From Bacteroidales bacterium (GTDB taxonomy: Bacteria > Bacteroidota > Bacteroidia > Bacteroidales > F082), in the NCBI GenBank assembly GCA_016281295.1, contig JAEEII010000060.1:1-30737 (forward strand): a stretch of 30,737 nucleotides of DNA, read 5' to 3'. The notes beneath the pieces were generated by a model. The model was given only the letters and a program-made list of their open reading frames with translations, was not told the origin of the DNA and did no database searches. Below are positions 1 through 10,900 of the stretch, in pieces. Made by a program: the position numbers and the translations under genes. The number at the start of each line of letters is the position of its first letter. Positions within the stretch are counted from its first letter, which is position 1.

Positions 1-1
1 A

Positions 2-523
2 CCCGCCTCCGCATTGCTGCTCCCGCATAACCCGTTTTTCTACCCTGATTTCTCACACGAGATTCATTATGAAACGGAACTGGTGCTGCGTATCTGCAAA
101 CCAGGTCGCTCCATCGAGGAAAAGTTCGCCGCAAAGTATTACGACGCATTGACGGTGGGCATCGACTTTACCGCCCGTGACTTGCAACGCCAATGCATCG
201 AAAAGGGTCACCCTTGGGAGATCGCCAAGGCGTTCGACAGCTCCGCTCCAGTGGGTGAGTTTGTGAAAATCAGCGAATTGAAAAACCCTTCGGAGATTTC
301 CTTTGGTATGAAACTCAATGACCAATGGGTGCAACAAGGTAACAGCCGCGATATGATTTTCAGCTTCGATCGTATAGTGTCTTATGTCTCCCGTTTTGTG
401 ACATTGAAAGAAGGTGACTATATCTTTACGGGAACACCTAAAGGAGTGGGTGAGGTGCATCCGGGTGATAAACTTGAGCTTTTCTTGGAAGAGAAGCCGG
501 TCTTCTGGTTTCGTGTTAAGTAA
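2..523 (+). CDS. Fumarylacetoacetate hydrolase family protein, 5'-truncated by window edge
   Basis: The reading frame is open from base 2, so the N-terminus lies outside the window; the internal TTG at 14 is not the true start. The visible part, about 173 residues, matches the FAH-type hydrolase/isomerase fold. It has PFFYPDF followed by EIHYETELVLRI, which carries the family's glutamate metal ligands, then TVGIDFTARDLQ with the aspartate ligand, KAFDSSAPVG, and the C-terminal FTGTPKGVG turn. Members cleave or isomerise beta-diketo acids such as acylpyruvates and depend on Mg2+ or Mn2+; the substrate of this one cannot be read from sequence. It is cytoplasmic, with no signal peptide in the visible part. 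It ends 34 bp before the tricorn-like gene on the same strand, so the two may be co-transcribed, though no functional link is evident. The family call is firm and the substrate unknown. Confidence 0.88.
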   Translation, partial: PASALLLPHNPFFYPDFSHEIHYETELVLRICKPGRSIEEKFAAKYYDALTVGIDFTARDLQRQCIEKGHPWEIAKAFDSSAPVGEFVKISELKNPSEISFGMKLNDQWVQQGNSRDMIFSFDRIVSYVSRFVTLKEGDYIFTGTPKGVGEVHPGDKLELFLEEKPVFWFRVK

Positions 524-557
524 AATTAAATAAAATATAAATATAAAAATTACTACT

Positions 558-3500
558 ATGAAACGAATTGGTTTGTTTTTGATGTTGCTTGCAGGGATTT
601 CTGTGCAAGCGCAACCGCTTTGGATGCGTTATAATATGATTTCTCCCCAAGGTGACAAAATCGCCTTTTGTTATAAAGGGGATATCTATGTGGTGAATGT
701 CAATGGTGGCAAAGCGGTGCAATTGACCACGAATCCTTCATACGAGATGCAGCCGGTGTGGTCGCCTGATGGAACTACGTTGGCGTTTGCGTCGGATCGT
801 AATGGCAATTTCGACATCTTTACCATGCCGGTTGAAGGCGGTGTGGCACAGCGTATCACGACGAATTCTGCCTCCGAACTACCTTGCTCGTTCTCTCCGG
901 ATGGGAAAGAGATTTATTTTTCCTCCCAAATCCAGAAAGGTGCCGAAAACATCCAGTTCCCCGCAGGTTGGATTACGGAACTATATAAGGTGAATGCCCA
1001 AGGAGGACGGCCTCATCAAGTGGTGGCGGTTCCGGTGGCTGGCATGTCGTTCGACCAGGACGGCAAATCGTTTTTGTATTATGATCGAAAAGGTAGCGAG
1101 AATATCTGGCGTAAACACCATGTGTCTTCTGTGGCGCGTGATATAGTCTATTATAACGCTGAGGATCAGAGTCATACCATCTTGACTACCAATGTGGGTG
1201 AAGACCGTGACCCTAAGTACTTGCCTGGATTTAAAGAGGTGGTTTTCCTCAGTGAACGCAATCACGGCAGCTTTAACGTGTATAAAGCTCCAGTGAGTAA
1301 TTTGGAGCAGGTGGAGCGTGTCACCTCCTTCGACACTCATCCCGTGCGTTTTTTGAGCGTGGCCAACAATGGAATGCTTTGTTACAATTATCAAGGTGAG
1401 ATTTATACGCAGCAGCTGGGTCAGCAGCCTCGCAAGGTTATTATCGAGATTGTCAATGATTTACAACCCGACCAACTGGTAAAAAGGGATTTCAAAGGGG
1501 CTGGTAATTTCGCGTTGAGCAGCGATGACAAACTCATTGCCTTTGTTTCTCGTGGCGATATTTTTGTTACCGGCACGGATGATTATGCCACTACCAAACA
1601 GGTGACTCATACTCCTCAGGCAGAACGTGGCCCTACCTTCTCTAAGGATGGAAGGACACTGGTATATGCCTCTGAACGTGACGGCTATTGGAATTTATAC
1701 CAAGCTTCTATGGTTAGAAAGGATGATTATAACTTCGCTTATGCTACCCTCGTGGAAGAGAAACCTTTGTTCGACAACGATGGGGTCGAGCGTATGGATC
1801 CTACTTATTCACCTGATGGCAAGGAGATTGCTTTTGTGGAGAATCGTAAGATTTTGAAGGTTTACAATTGTGAGACTAAGGAAGTCCGACAGATTACGGA
1901 TGGCACACAGGAATATAACACCAACGATTATGGTTTATCCTATCAATGGTCGCCAGATGGAAAATGGTTTGTTTTGGAGCTGATTTCCAATATGCGTGAC
2001 CCGTATTCTGACATCGGCATCGTCAAAGCCGACGGGTCTATGAAGATTTATAACATCACCGAAAGCGCCTATATCGACGGTAATCCTCAATGGGTGCTGG
2101 ATGGCAATGCAATTATCTATGCCTCAAACCGCTATGGAATGCGTTCCCATGCTTCATGGGGTAGTCAGAACGATGTGTTTATTGCCTTTATGAATCAAGA
2201 TGCCTACGATCGCTTCATGCTGAACAAAGAAGAGTATGACTTGCTCAAGGAAATGGAGAAAGGAAATAAGGAAGCGAAGAAGGATACTCCTAACGAGGAA
2301 AAGAAAGGAGATAAGGCCGCGAAGAAGAAAGCTGGCAAGAAAGGCAAGAAACAAGACGAATCCGCATCCAAGGAAGAAAAAGACAAAGGAGGGAAGTCCA
2401 TTGAAATCGATTTGGAACACTTGCAAGACCGAGTACGTCGTCTCACCCCGATGTCATCAAGCCTCAGCGGCATGGCCATGTCCAACAATGGCGAGAAACT
2501 GTATTTTATGTCTTCGTTCGAGAAAGGATTTGATCTGTGGGAGTTAGATGTTAGAGAGAAATCGATGAAAATATTGAAAAAGATGGGTCAAGGCGGGGCA
2601 CAGTTGCGTATGGATAAGAAAGGTGACAACATCTTTTTGCTTTCGGGCGGTAATCTTCAGAAAGTGGATGCTAAAGGCGGAAAAACAACATCGATTAAGT
2701 ATGACGCCACCATGAATCTGGATTTGGCTCAGGAACGTGAATATATGTTCGACCATGTCTTTTTGCAAATTGAGAAACGTTTCTTCATGAAAGACAAACA
2801 CGGTGTGGATCTCGAGATGATGAAGGAGGCCTACCGTCCGTTTTTGCCGCATGTCAATAATAATTATGACTTTTCCGATTTGTTGAGCGAGATTTTGGGA
2901 GAACTGAATGTCTCACATACTGGGTCGGGTTATCGTCCACGTTTGGGAGGCGATGCCACGGCGGAATTTGGTGTTTTGCTTGATCTGTCTTATGAAGGCG
3001 ATGGCCTTAAAATAGAGGAAGTGGTACCTGGCGGCCCGTTTGACAAGAAATCCTCGAAGGTAGTTGCTGGCTGTGTGATTGAGACCATTGACGGAGACAC
3101 CGTTAAAGCTGACATGGATTACTATCCTTTGCTGAACAATAAAGCGAATAAACAGGTGCTTGTCGGGGTGTATAACCCTGCCAATCAAAGCCGATGGACG
3201 GAGACGGTGAAGCCGATTAGTCATGGTGCCATGAATGACTTGCTTTATGAGCGTTGGGTGAAACATAACGAGGAGACAGTGAAGCAGTTGTCCGATGGAA
3301 GACTGGGTTATGTGCATATCCGTAGCATGGGTGATGCCAGTTATCGGGATGTGTACTCACAGATTTTGGGTAAATACAACCTTTGTGATGGAATTGTCAT
3401 TGACACCCGTTTCAATGGTGGTGGACGTTTGCACGAGGACATTGAGATTCTTTTCAGTGGGGAGAAATATCTTGAGCAAGTCATCAACGACAGTGTTGCT

Positions 3501-3872
3501 TGTGTGATGCCATCGCGTCGGTATAACAAGCCATCGGTAATGATCATCGGTGAGGCGAACTACAGCAATGCCCACGGCACACCTTGGGTGTACAAGCATA
3601 AAAAGATGGGCGCATTGGTGGGTATGCCGGTGCCTGGTACCATGTCGAGTGTGACTTGGGAGACCTTGCAGGATCCCACCTTGTATTTCGGACTTCCTGT
3701 GATTGGTTATCGTACCGAACAAGGCAATTGGCTGGAAAATACGCAACTTGAACCCGATGTGAAAGTGCGCAACACACCAGAGAAAATGGCGGTTGGTGTC
3801 GATGAACAGCTTGAAGCGGCGGTGAAGGAATTGCAGAAGGAAGTGAGTCGTTTCCATTATTGGGGGAAATAA
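558..3872 (+). CDS. Tricorn-like S41 family serine protease, secreted
   Basis: This 1104-residue protein has a Sec signal peptide (MKRIGLFLMLLAGISVQAQ). The N-terminal half is beta-propeller built from PD40/TolB-like repeats, for example WSPDGTTLAFASDRNG near residue 70, SFSPDGKEIYFSS near 110 and YSPDGKEIAFVENR near 420. A lysine/glutamate-rich insertion covers about residues 560-615. A helical region ends in S786-H787 (VSHTGSGY), the equivalent of the Ser-His pair of archaeal tricorn. A PDZ domain follows (about 802-880), then the S41 catalytic domain (about 914-1085) with the probable nucleophile S1003 in ANYSNAHG and E1060 in WLENTQ. The catalytic set therefore looks complete. Tricorn-type enzymes degrade peptides in the cytosol of archaea, but this one carries an export signal, so periplasmic action is inferred. 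The downstream gene starts 11 bp after the stop, suggesting an operon. Confidence 0.93.
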   Translation: MKRIGLFLMLLAGISVQAQPLWMRYNMISPQGDKIAFCYKGDIYVVNVNGGKAVQLTTNPSYEMQPVWSPDGTTLAFASDRNGNFDIFTMPVEGGVAQRITTNSASELPCSFSPDGKEIYFSSQIQKGAENIQFPAGWITELYKVNAQGGRPHQVVAVPVAGMSFDQDGKSFLYYDRKGSENIWRKHHVSSVARDIVYYNAEDQSHTILTTNVGEDRDPKYLPGFKEVVFLSERNHGSFNVYKAPVSNLEQVERVTSFDTHPVRFLSVANNGMLCYNYQGEIYTQQLGQQPRKVIIEIVNDLQPDQLVKRDFKGAGNFALSSDDKLIAFVSRGDIFVTGTDDYATTKQVTHTPQAERGPTFSKDGRTLVYASERDGYWNLYQASMVRKDDYNFAYATLVEEKPLFDNDGVERMDPTYSPDGKEIAFVENRKILKVYNCETKEVRQITDGTQEYNTNDYGLSYQWSPDGKWFVLELISNMRDPYSDIGIVKADGSMKIYNITESAYIDGNPQWVLDGNAIIYASNRYGMRSHASWGSQNDVFIAFMNQDAYDRFMLNKEEYDLLKEMEKGNKEAKKDTPNEEKKGDKAAKKKAGKKGKKQDESASKEEKDKGGKSIEIDLEHLQDRVRRLTPMSSSLSGMAMSNNGEKLYFMSSFEKGFDLWELDVREKSMKILKKMGQGGAQLRMDKKGDNIFLLSGGNLQKVDAKGGKTTSIKYDATMNLDLAQEREYMFDHVFLQIEKRFFMKDKHGVDLEMMKEAYRPFLPHVNNNYDFSDLLSEILGELNVSHTGSGYRPRLGGDATAEFGVLLDLSYEGDGLKIEEVVPGGPFDKKSSKVVAGCVIETIDGDTVKADMDYYPLLNNKANKQVLVGVYNPANQSRWTETVKPISHGAMNDLLYERWVKHNEETVKQLSDGRLGYVHIRSMGDASYRDVYSQILGKYNLCDGIVIDTRFNGGGRLHEDIEILFSGEKYLEQVINDSVACVMPSRRYNKPSVMIIGEANYSNAHGTPWVYKHKKMGALVGMPVPGTMSSVTWETLQDPTLYFGLPVIGYRTEQGNWLENTQLEPDVKVRNTPEKMAVGVDEQLEAAVKELQKEVSRFHYWGK

Positions 3873-3882
3873 ATAGGTTACA

Positions 3883-4911
3883 ATGAAGAAGACACTATTT
3901 GCGATAGCGTTTCTTTTGTTGGTTTTCCCGCTTGTGGCTGCGGAAAACGACAGCCTCTTGCATTTTGACTATCAATGGAAAGGAATAGACGGTGAGCGTT
4001 CGTGTTCTTTGGATATAAATCCTCGGCTTTTGGACTATTATCGTAATCGACGTGGACACACTGCGATTTATTATGAGGAGTCTGGTTATAGAGCCGCCTC
4101 TTCCTATTGCGGCTTTATGTTCTCTGAGTATGATCGCAAGGCCATCCGTGCCTTGGCGGATGTGCTCTGCCCATCTATGGCATCCGAAAAGGACAAGATA
4201 CAGGAGGTGTTGTTGTTTGTGCAATCGTTGCGTTATGAGTCTGATGAGAAGTCGAAAGGGATGGATGAGTATGTCCGTTTTCCTATCGAGACCTTGGCGG
4301 ACGGGATAGGTGATTGTGAGGACAAGTCGATTTTAATGGCTGCTTTATTGAGCGAGATGGGGATTGATTTCATCTTGTTGTTTCCTCCCGATCATCTGGC
4401 GCTTGGCGTGTCGTGTGATTCCGTGCAGAACGCTTATCCCTTTAAATTTGAGGGGAAAGAGTATTATTATGTCGAGACCACGAATACCCATTGGGCTATT
4501 GGCCAAATTCCCCCGGAATATCTCTCGTCTCCAGTGGAGATGGCACCTTGTGTACATACCCCCGTGGTGGTGCTCAAGGAGAACAAGTTTGAATCCCAGT
4601 CCATTTCGTATTATACGGGAGCCCGATGTAAAATCACGTTGAAATTGATTAACTTGGGACCCACAAGAGCGAAGCATCTCCGTGTCCATTGGAAGCTTAT
4701 GGAGGAGGAGCGCAGGGGTTGGACTTTGCTTGGAGAAGGGGATTCCTATCTTGAGGACTTGTTGGAAGGTGAGTCGCGGACGGATGTTGTGCAGTTTGAT
4801 TGCGTGATTGGGGATTGGAGCCGTTTATCTGTGACCATTTCCAGCAATGCCGCTCTTGATCAGGTGATGGAGGTGAACTTGCATCCCGCCCGAGAGAAAA
4901 GACGCTGGTGA
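3883..4911 (+). CDS. Secreted transglutaminase-like superfamily protein
   Basis: The protein has 342 residues and an N-terminal signal peptide (MKKTLFAIAFLLLVFPLVAA). The central region (about residues 100-215) has the transglutaminase/cysteine-protease-like core. C145 lies in GDCEDKS, H171 in PPDHLALGV, and the acidic third member is probably E198 in YYVETTN, so the Cys-His-acid triad is intact. The C-terminal 120 residues (about 225-342) look like a beta-sandwich with no motif I recognise. Related proteins are peptidases or amide-forming enzymes acting outside the cytoplasm; no substrate can be assigned. It sits just downstream of the tricorn-like protease and is followed by a strong hairpin, so the pair is probably one exported proteolysis unit. 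The superfamily call is good; the biochemical reaction is unproven. Confidence 0.82.
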   Translation: MKKTLFAIAFLLLVFPLVAAENDSLLHFDYQWKGIDGERSCSLDINPRLLDYYRNRRGHTAIYYEESGYRAASSYCGFMFSEYDRKAIRALADVLCPSMASEKDKIQEVLLFVQSLRYESDEKSKGMDEYVRFPIETLADGIGDCEDKSILMAALLSEMGIDFILLFPPDHLALGVSCDSVQNAYPFKFEGKEYYYVETTNTHWAIGQIPPEYLSSPVEMAPCVHTPVVVLKENKFESQSISYYTGARCKITLKLINLGPTRAKHLRVHWKLMEEERRGWTLLGEGDSYLEDLLEGESRTDVVQFDCVIGDWSRLSVTISSNAALDQVMEVNLHPAREKRRW

Positions 4912-4915
4912 TTAT

Positions 4916-4950
4916 CTTTCGGGGCTTGGCCTACGGCCAAGCCCCGAAAG
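4916..4950. terminator. Perfect 16-bp hairpin, bidirectional terminator
   Basis: Arms ctttcggggcttggcc (4916-4931) and its exact reverse complement (4935-4950) flank a 3-nt loop. It starts 5 bp after the stop of the plus-strand transglutaminase-like gene and lies 16 bp beyond the stop of the minus-strand RHS gene, so it is placed to end both convergent transcripts. There is no long T-tract on either side, so intrinsic termination strength is uncertain. Confidence 0.8.
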
Positions 4951-4965
4951 CCATAATAAAGAAGT

Positions 4966-7900
4966 TTACCATAAAGAGTTTCCTGTGCCGCTGCTGAAGT
5001 AGAAATAGCTTTGTTCGGGTCTGTCCAACACTTTGAAGTATGGTGAATCACCTCGGCAAAGCCAGTCATGCGCGAATCGGTTCTGGATGAAGTTCCGGAT
5101 CTTTTCGCTGTTGAATCCATAATAAAAACCGCCAATGCCGAAATACAGGAGTCCGGCACGGTATTGGTCGGGGTCGTTCCCTTCAGCGTTGAGCGTATAA
5201 GTGAGCCGTCCTTCCGCATCAGGATCATGGAAGGTGTTTCTGCTCGACCCTTTAAGCCCAGGATCCCCGGTGAAGATGTTGAACCCTGCTGAAAAAATGA
5301 GGAAACGGGCTTTAAAAGCCGCTGATCGGTAACGGTCGCCATTGTCGGCAGCAGGGATGCCCCAGAGGTATTTTGCCAGATTGAACATGTAGTCGTTCTC
5401 GTAAGATACGGATCCGATGAAATTGCCCAAGATGATGGAATTAGTGGTTTGTTGTTTCCGCCCTTTGGTGTAGTAGGTCGTTCCTGAGAATCCTACTATT
5501 CCGTTGACGGTCCATTCGCCACCTACACGGAATTCCCAGCCTTGGTAACTGTCATCGTAATACCCCCAATAATAAGTCGCGCCAAAGTGCATCCGGTAGC
5601 TTAAAGGATTCTTCTTTTCAAATCCTACGGAGACATCGATGCCGATTCCTTTTTGGTGGCCGGCAAGGTGAAGGTCGATATGGATAGCGATCGGGGATAT
5701 GTATTTTTGAAATTCGTAACCCATGTCGGTGAAGAAAATGAAATAGGCCAGAAGCGCAAATGTGATGGGATTGTTTCCATCTGGGTCGGAATAGGAGAGG
5801 GGATTGTTGAGACAGTATGCGTAACGGTTGAAGTTCTGTGAGAAATCCGGCATCTGGATGTAATTGTCGGGGCTGAGCATTGAAGAGGTGACAGGGTCGT
5901 ATATTCTGCCATCCATATTGATTAGGTTCATTCCATGGATGTGCTCATGGCCTGTATAACCTCTGTCGAAAAGTAGTGCGTCAGGGTTCTCGCAGTTGCC
6001 CCATGCATCGAACCAGTTCTCTTGCTCAATTTGTCCTTCCTCATCGGTAATGATAGTCCAGCTACCCAGATGGTCCTTGTGGATGTAATGAAGCGATGTC
6101 TCCCCGTTGATGTCTTCCACCACTGCGAAGATTCCTGTAGGACAGGATAATAATGTTCGTTTGATGATGGTACCGTCGGGTTGCATGATTACCTCGAAAT
6201 TGTTTGCATATAACTTTTCTCTTCTTACTCCGTCAATGTTCTCGATGACCTGGATTCGTTGATGGTCATATCCATACTGATAGGTGATTTGTTTTGTCCC
6301 TTCCTGGATTTGGGCGACTTTACCGAATGGGGTATAGACGATGTCCATTCGTTCCTGTGGGAATGTGCCTGGAGAGGCAGTGGCTGACTTGATGGCGTGA
6401 GGATGATCACCACTGTAGTTTGCATTTGAAAAGACTGGTTGACCAGCGTTGGTTTTCTGCGTCATTCGTCCCAATGCATCATAAGTGAAGATGCTTTCTC
6501 CATTCTGGTCAACAGTGGCGGTGAGACGGTTTAGAGGGTCATAACTGAAATGTTCAGTCTGGTTTTTCACCTTGTTCATTCGGGTGGTGATGTTGCTATA
6601 GTCATCATATTGGTATTCATATTCCTGTATGATTTCATCACCTCGTAGCGTTTTGATTTTTAACAATTTATTTGATATGTTATCATAATCGTATTGCGTA
6701 ACGAGTCCATCGCCTGTGATGATCCAGGTGGGCATACCAAAGGAATTGGCATCCCCTGCTTTCCAAAGCACTTTGGAATCATCATCCATAATGCTTCGCA
6801 CCACTCCTTCGGAAGAATAGCAGTAGTGGATGGTATAACCTGATGGATAGGTGAGACTTGAGATTCTCGAAGCCTTGTCATATTGATAGCTGGTTTTGAA
6901 TTCTTTTCCCAGACATTGGTCAAGAATGCTTTTTAACCGTAGTTTGTTGTCATATTCGTAACTGATGGTTTGGTTGTCTGATTTGATTTTCAGCAATAAT
7001 CCGCGCAATCCATCCGTCTGCCCGTATTGCCATTCTGTGACAGAGGAGGTTTGGCTTTTGTAACAGAATTCTGTGCGTTTTGTTAAGTTACCCATGACGT
7101 CATATTCATAATCAGTGATGTCATATTTCGGAGTCACTTGGCGAGTCAGCTCTCCAAAGATGTTGTATTCGCAGCTTGATTGTCCGTAATTTGGGTCGTA
7201 AAGCAAGAATCTGTTCCCGTTAGCGTCATAGTTTATCAGGGTTTGGGTTTCGTCCATACCTTCGATTTGAGTGCGTATCACTTTCCCTTCAGGATTATAG
7301 TCATAGATGACGCTGACCCCTTCGGCATCCGTACTTTTCACGACCCATCCCATGATATTCACTGTTTTGGACTCTGTTTGTGAAGCCTTGTCATTGGCAT
7401 GAAATGTGGAGCTGGTGGTTCGTCCATTGTAGGTGAGCGTTTCTCTTGTCCCGTCTTGATGGTTGATTTTTCGTATCCGGTTATGGTCGTCATAGTCGTA
7501 TGAGACCATTTGAGGAAGCTGCTCTTCTAGTTGTGGAGCCCATTCTGTCTTAACTCTGCCATAAGGGTCATATTCAATACGTGATACAACCGTCTCTCCA
7601 TTGAGTGAGTAGGTTCGTTTTTTGATGGGTTCCCCTGTCTTGGCAAAGTAGGTGATTTTAGTGGGTGTTCCGGTTTTCTTTTCCCATTGGTAATATTGCC
7701 CTCCATCCCATCGAATGGCTTGATAAGAGATTGTTCCATCAGAAAAAACGGATTTGGTGGTGATGCCCAAGGGGTCAGTTTCATAGAGTGTTTCAAAATG
7801 ATTGTAGTCAATCATTGAGACGCAGTAATTGTAAACAGGATCGTATTTGTACTGCGTGGTATTTCCTGCCGCATCAATGAACGCTGTCATCAGCCTTTTC

Positions 7901-10900
7901 CCATATTCAGCACTATATACGTATGATTCGGTGCGTGGCGGGGTGTTCGGGTCGTTGGGGGCACTGACGGTTTTGGAGATCAAGTTTCCCGTGTCGTCAT
8001 ATTGAAACACGGTTTTTTTGGTCAGTCGGTCATTGGCATTACTTCCATCGTTGGGGATGGCGGTGATGGAGGACACTTGAAAGGGTTTGCTGGCATTGTA
8101 ACTGTAAATCAGCTGGTGGCAGATGTCCGCGTAGTTGCCATTCCTGTGGTCAATTCTTGTGATGGTCTTTGGCCTGTTGATGAGCCATTGGTTGCTGTTA
8201 TTCGGCATATATGTAGTGATGGTCTTGGTTTGGTATTCACAAGATGAAGCCAATTGAAAGGCTGGATTGTCGGTGGTGCCTTGGATGGTTTGGACAATGC
8301 TCAAGATGTTATCGTATTCAAGAACGTTGACTTGTTCGGTTTCTATTATCACTTCCGAGATTTCTTTTTTGATGAGGTTTTCCGGATGGTCGATGTCGTA
8401 CTCATAGCTATATTTATAAAATACTGGAACATACACTTTTTTGTTGTTCTTGTTCAGATAATAATAGTTGGTGTATTCTGTTTTTGCCATGAGAGTTCCA
8501 TCGGGGTCAAACACTTCTTCTTGAATCATTCCCATGTGAATGACTGGGTCGTAAGGTTGGCATTCATAATGCCTTGCGGTGGTCTTTTGCAGTTGATTGT
8601 TGCAATATTCTTTTTGCCTTGTTATGGTGAATCCCAGAAATCCTTTGCCTTGTTTGTGGAATAAAGCTCCCTCATATTGACATGCCGTGCTGACTGGTTT
8701 GTTGCTGACATTGTACGTGGTGATTTTTTTCAAGGCTCGAATCGGAATTGGCACGGTGTTTATTTTATCGATGGTTGAGGCATACAAGTAATTTAGTCGA
8801 TAGAAATCCGACTCAGAAGGATTTTTGGGATTGGGCATGAGATAGTCATAGCTCAGGTCAGTGATTTGCCCCATGCCGTCTTTGATGGATTTCACTTCAT
8901 GGCTAAGGTTAATGGAAGGCAGGTAGGAGAGGGTGTAATTGCCCAGGAAGGTCATCCTGTCTTCCCCCAAAAAGTTCCCGACGCAAATTACCCTATTGTT
9001 AAAATAGTGGAAATACTGGGTGTTGATTTTACGATGGTAGGCAAAGGGAGCACTTTCGCTTTCAGGATTTAGTGGACCGTAGTACACATGGACGTTATTG
9101 ACATCTTCCCTAAGGATCAAGTCAGCGCATCCATTGCCGTCGAAGTCACCGACAGTGATGAAATGGTCGGTTTCCGCGAGGTTAAGGAGTGAATAATGGT
9201 AGTCTTCAAGGGTTTGATAGGGGAAGGAAGATGATAGATGAAATTCTCTTGAGTCTAGTCCTGAATGAGTGGATAAACGGATTGCCCATTTTTGGTTTTC
9301 TGAGGGTCGGTAAAACAACACATCGGTGGCACCGTCTCCATTGTAATCTCCAGGGAAGCAGTCCGTCCAGTTTGGGACTGAAGCTTGAACGGTGATTTGA
9401 AAATATGGTGAGCCGCTGTTTTTTCGTAGTTTGGCAATTTTTGTGTTGTTTGATGTGTCCTTGTACAATAGTTCGATGCTGCCATCTCCATCGTAATCGC
9501 CAGGATAGAGCTGAGTTGAAGAAAGATGGTCGTTAAAGTGGATGTCTTGGAAGGTGCCATTGTCTTCGTCATAACGGATGAGGACAGACTCTTCTTGGCT
9601 TTTATCGTTCGACTCAAGTGTTTGGACTAATATGGATAGTTTGCCTTCGCCGAGAAAATCGCCAAGCACAAGTGATTCTAGATAATTTGATGAGATGTGG
9701 AGTTCTGGAAGTGTATGACTGTAGAAGGTCAACTCACTGTTGGCGTTTATTTTGGTGAGAAAGACTGTTGATTGAACCTTGTCAAGGTAGTTCGGGATAA
9801 AAGGCGATCTTGTTGTGAAAAGAATGTCATCAAAACCGTTGCCATCAACGTCTCCTGTGTAAATCCAGTTGGTTTCTGGGGAGAGGTCGAAGGTCCTGGC
9901 AAGGTCAAATTCCAATTCATTGGTGCCACCTCGATTGATAAACAGATAAGCTTTTTTGTAGGTGTTTTCGTTGACATCCAATGATGTTGCAATCACATCG
10001 GTATATCCATCACCGTTGAAGTCTCCGCTGAATTTGACGGCATGGGAAAACGCTGCGGATATGCTGTTGGTGGTGACAGAGACGCTCGTGCTGTTAAGGG
10101 ATGGAATGCCGTAGTTGTTATTGCCCCAAATGATTCTGGTGGGATTAACATGTTTGTTGTCAGCACTGAATCCGATACTGGTGAGCAGGTTGTATGGATA
10201 TCCTGTTTGTGTGTTGGGCTCTTGATATTGAAATGAGTAGGTGTACATGGGATCGTTGTTATTGTACACGATGATGCTGTTCAACAAGAGGTCTTCGGTT
10301 TGCAAGAAACTACCATTGGCGCAGATTTCGATGTCGTCTCTTGATTCGTATAAGAATTGGACGTGATACGAATCATCGATTTTTTGGCTTTCATTACCAG
10401 AGTAGTCTATGCGTGATATATAATAGGAGTTCGATTGTTTCATGTAATGATACCGGATGGTGTTCCCATAGCGGTCCTCTATGCTTTTCAGCAACCAGTA
10501 GGTCACATGGCCTTCGGAATCGACCAAGGCTTTGGTGTCATCTGAGGTTCCGTATGAGTAGATCTTCCCGTCTGCCGCCCATACTTTGAAATAGGAAGGT
10601 CCTTTGTATCCAGGCTCATTATAGGAGACGATTTTGCTCATCTGGTCGATTTCAGTGTGGTAAACGATGTCGTTGGCACCGTAATTGCCATTGCTGACTT
10701 TTAATAGTCTTTGTCCATCGAGGCAGAATCGGTCGGTGGAATAATTGACCGCACTGTTGTATCCATCATGGTAGATGGTTCCGCCAGTACGTGTGATGGA
10801 TGAAAGCCCGCCAAGGTCCCAATTCCATCCCAAGAGTCCGTTTCGTCGTTGGTTGTTGTAATAGATGAAGATACCTGGGGCTAATCCCCCCAAGCCAGAA

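Noticed and set aside
8254..8664. Open frame of 136 codons on the plus strand inside the RHS gene
   Set aside because: Antisense shadow of the YD-repeat region. The F- and V-rich composition comes from the complementary codons, not from a membrane protein.
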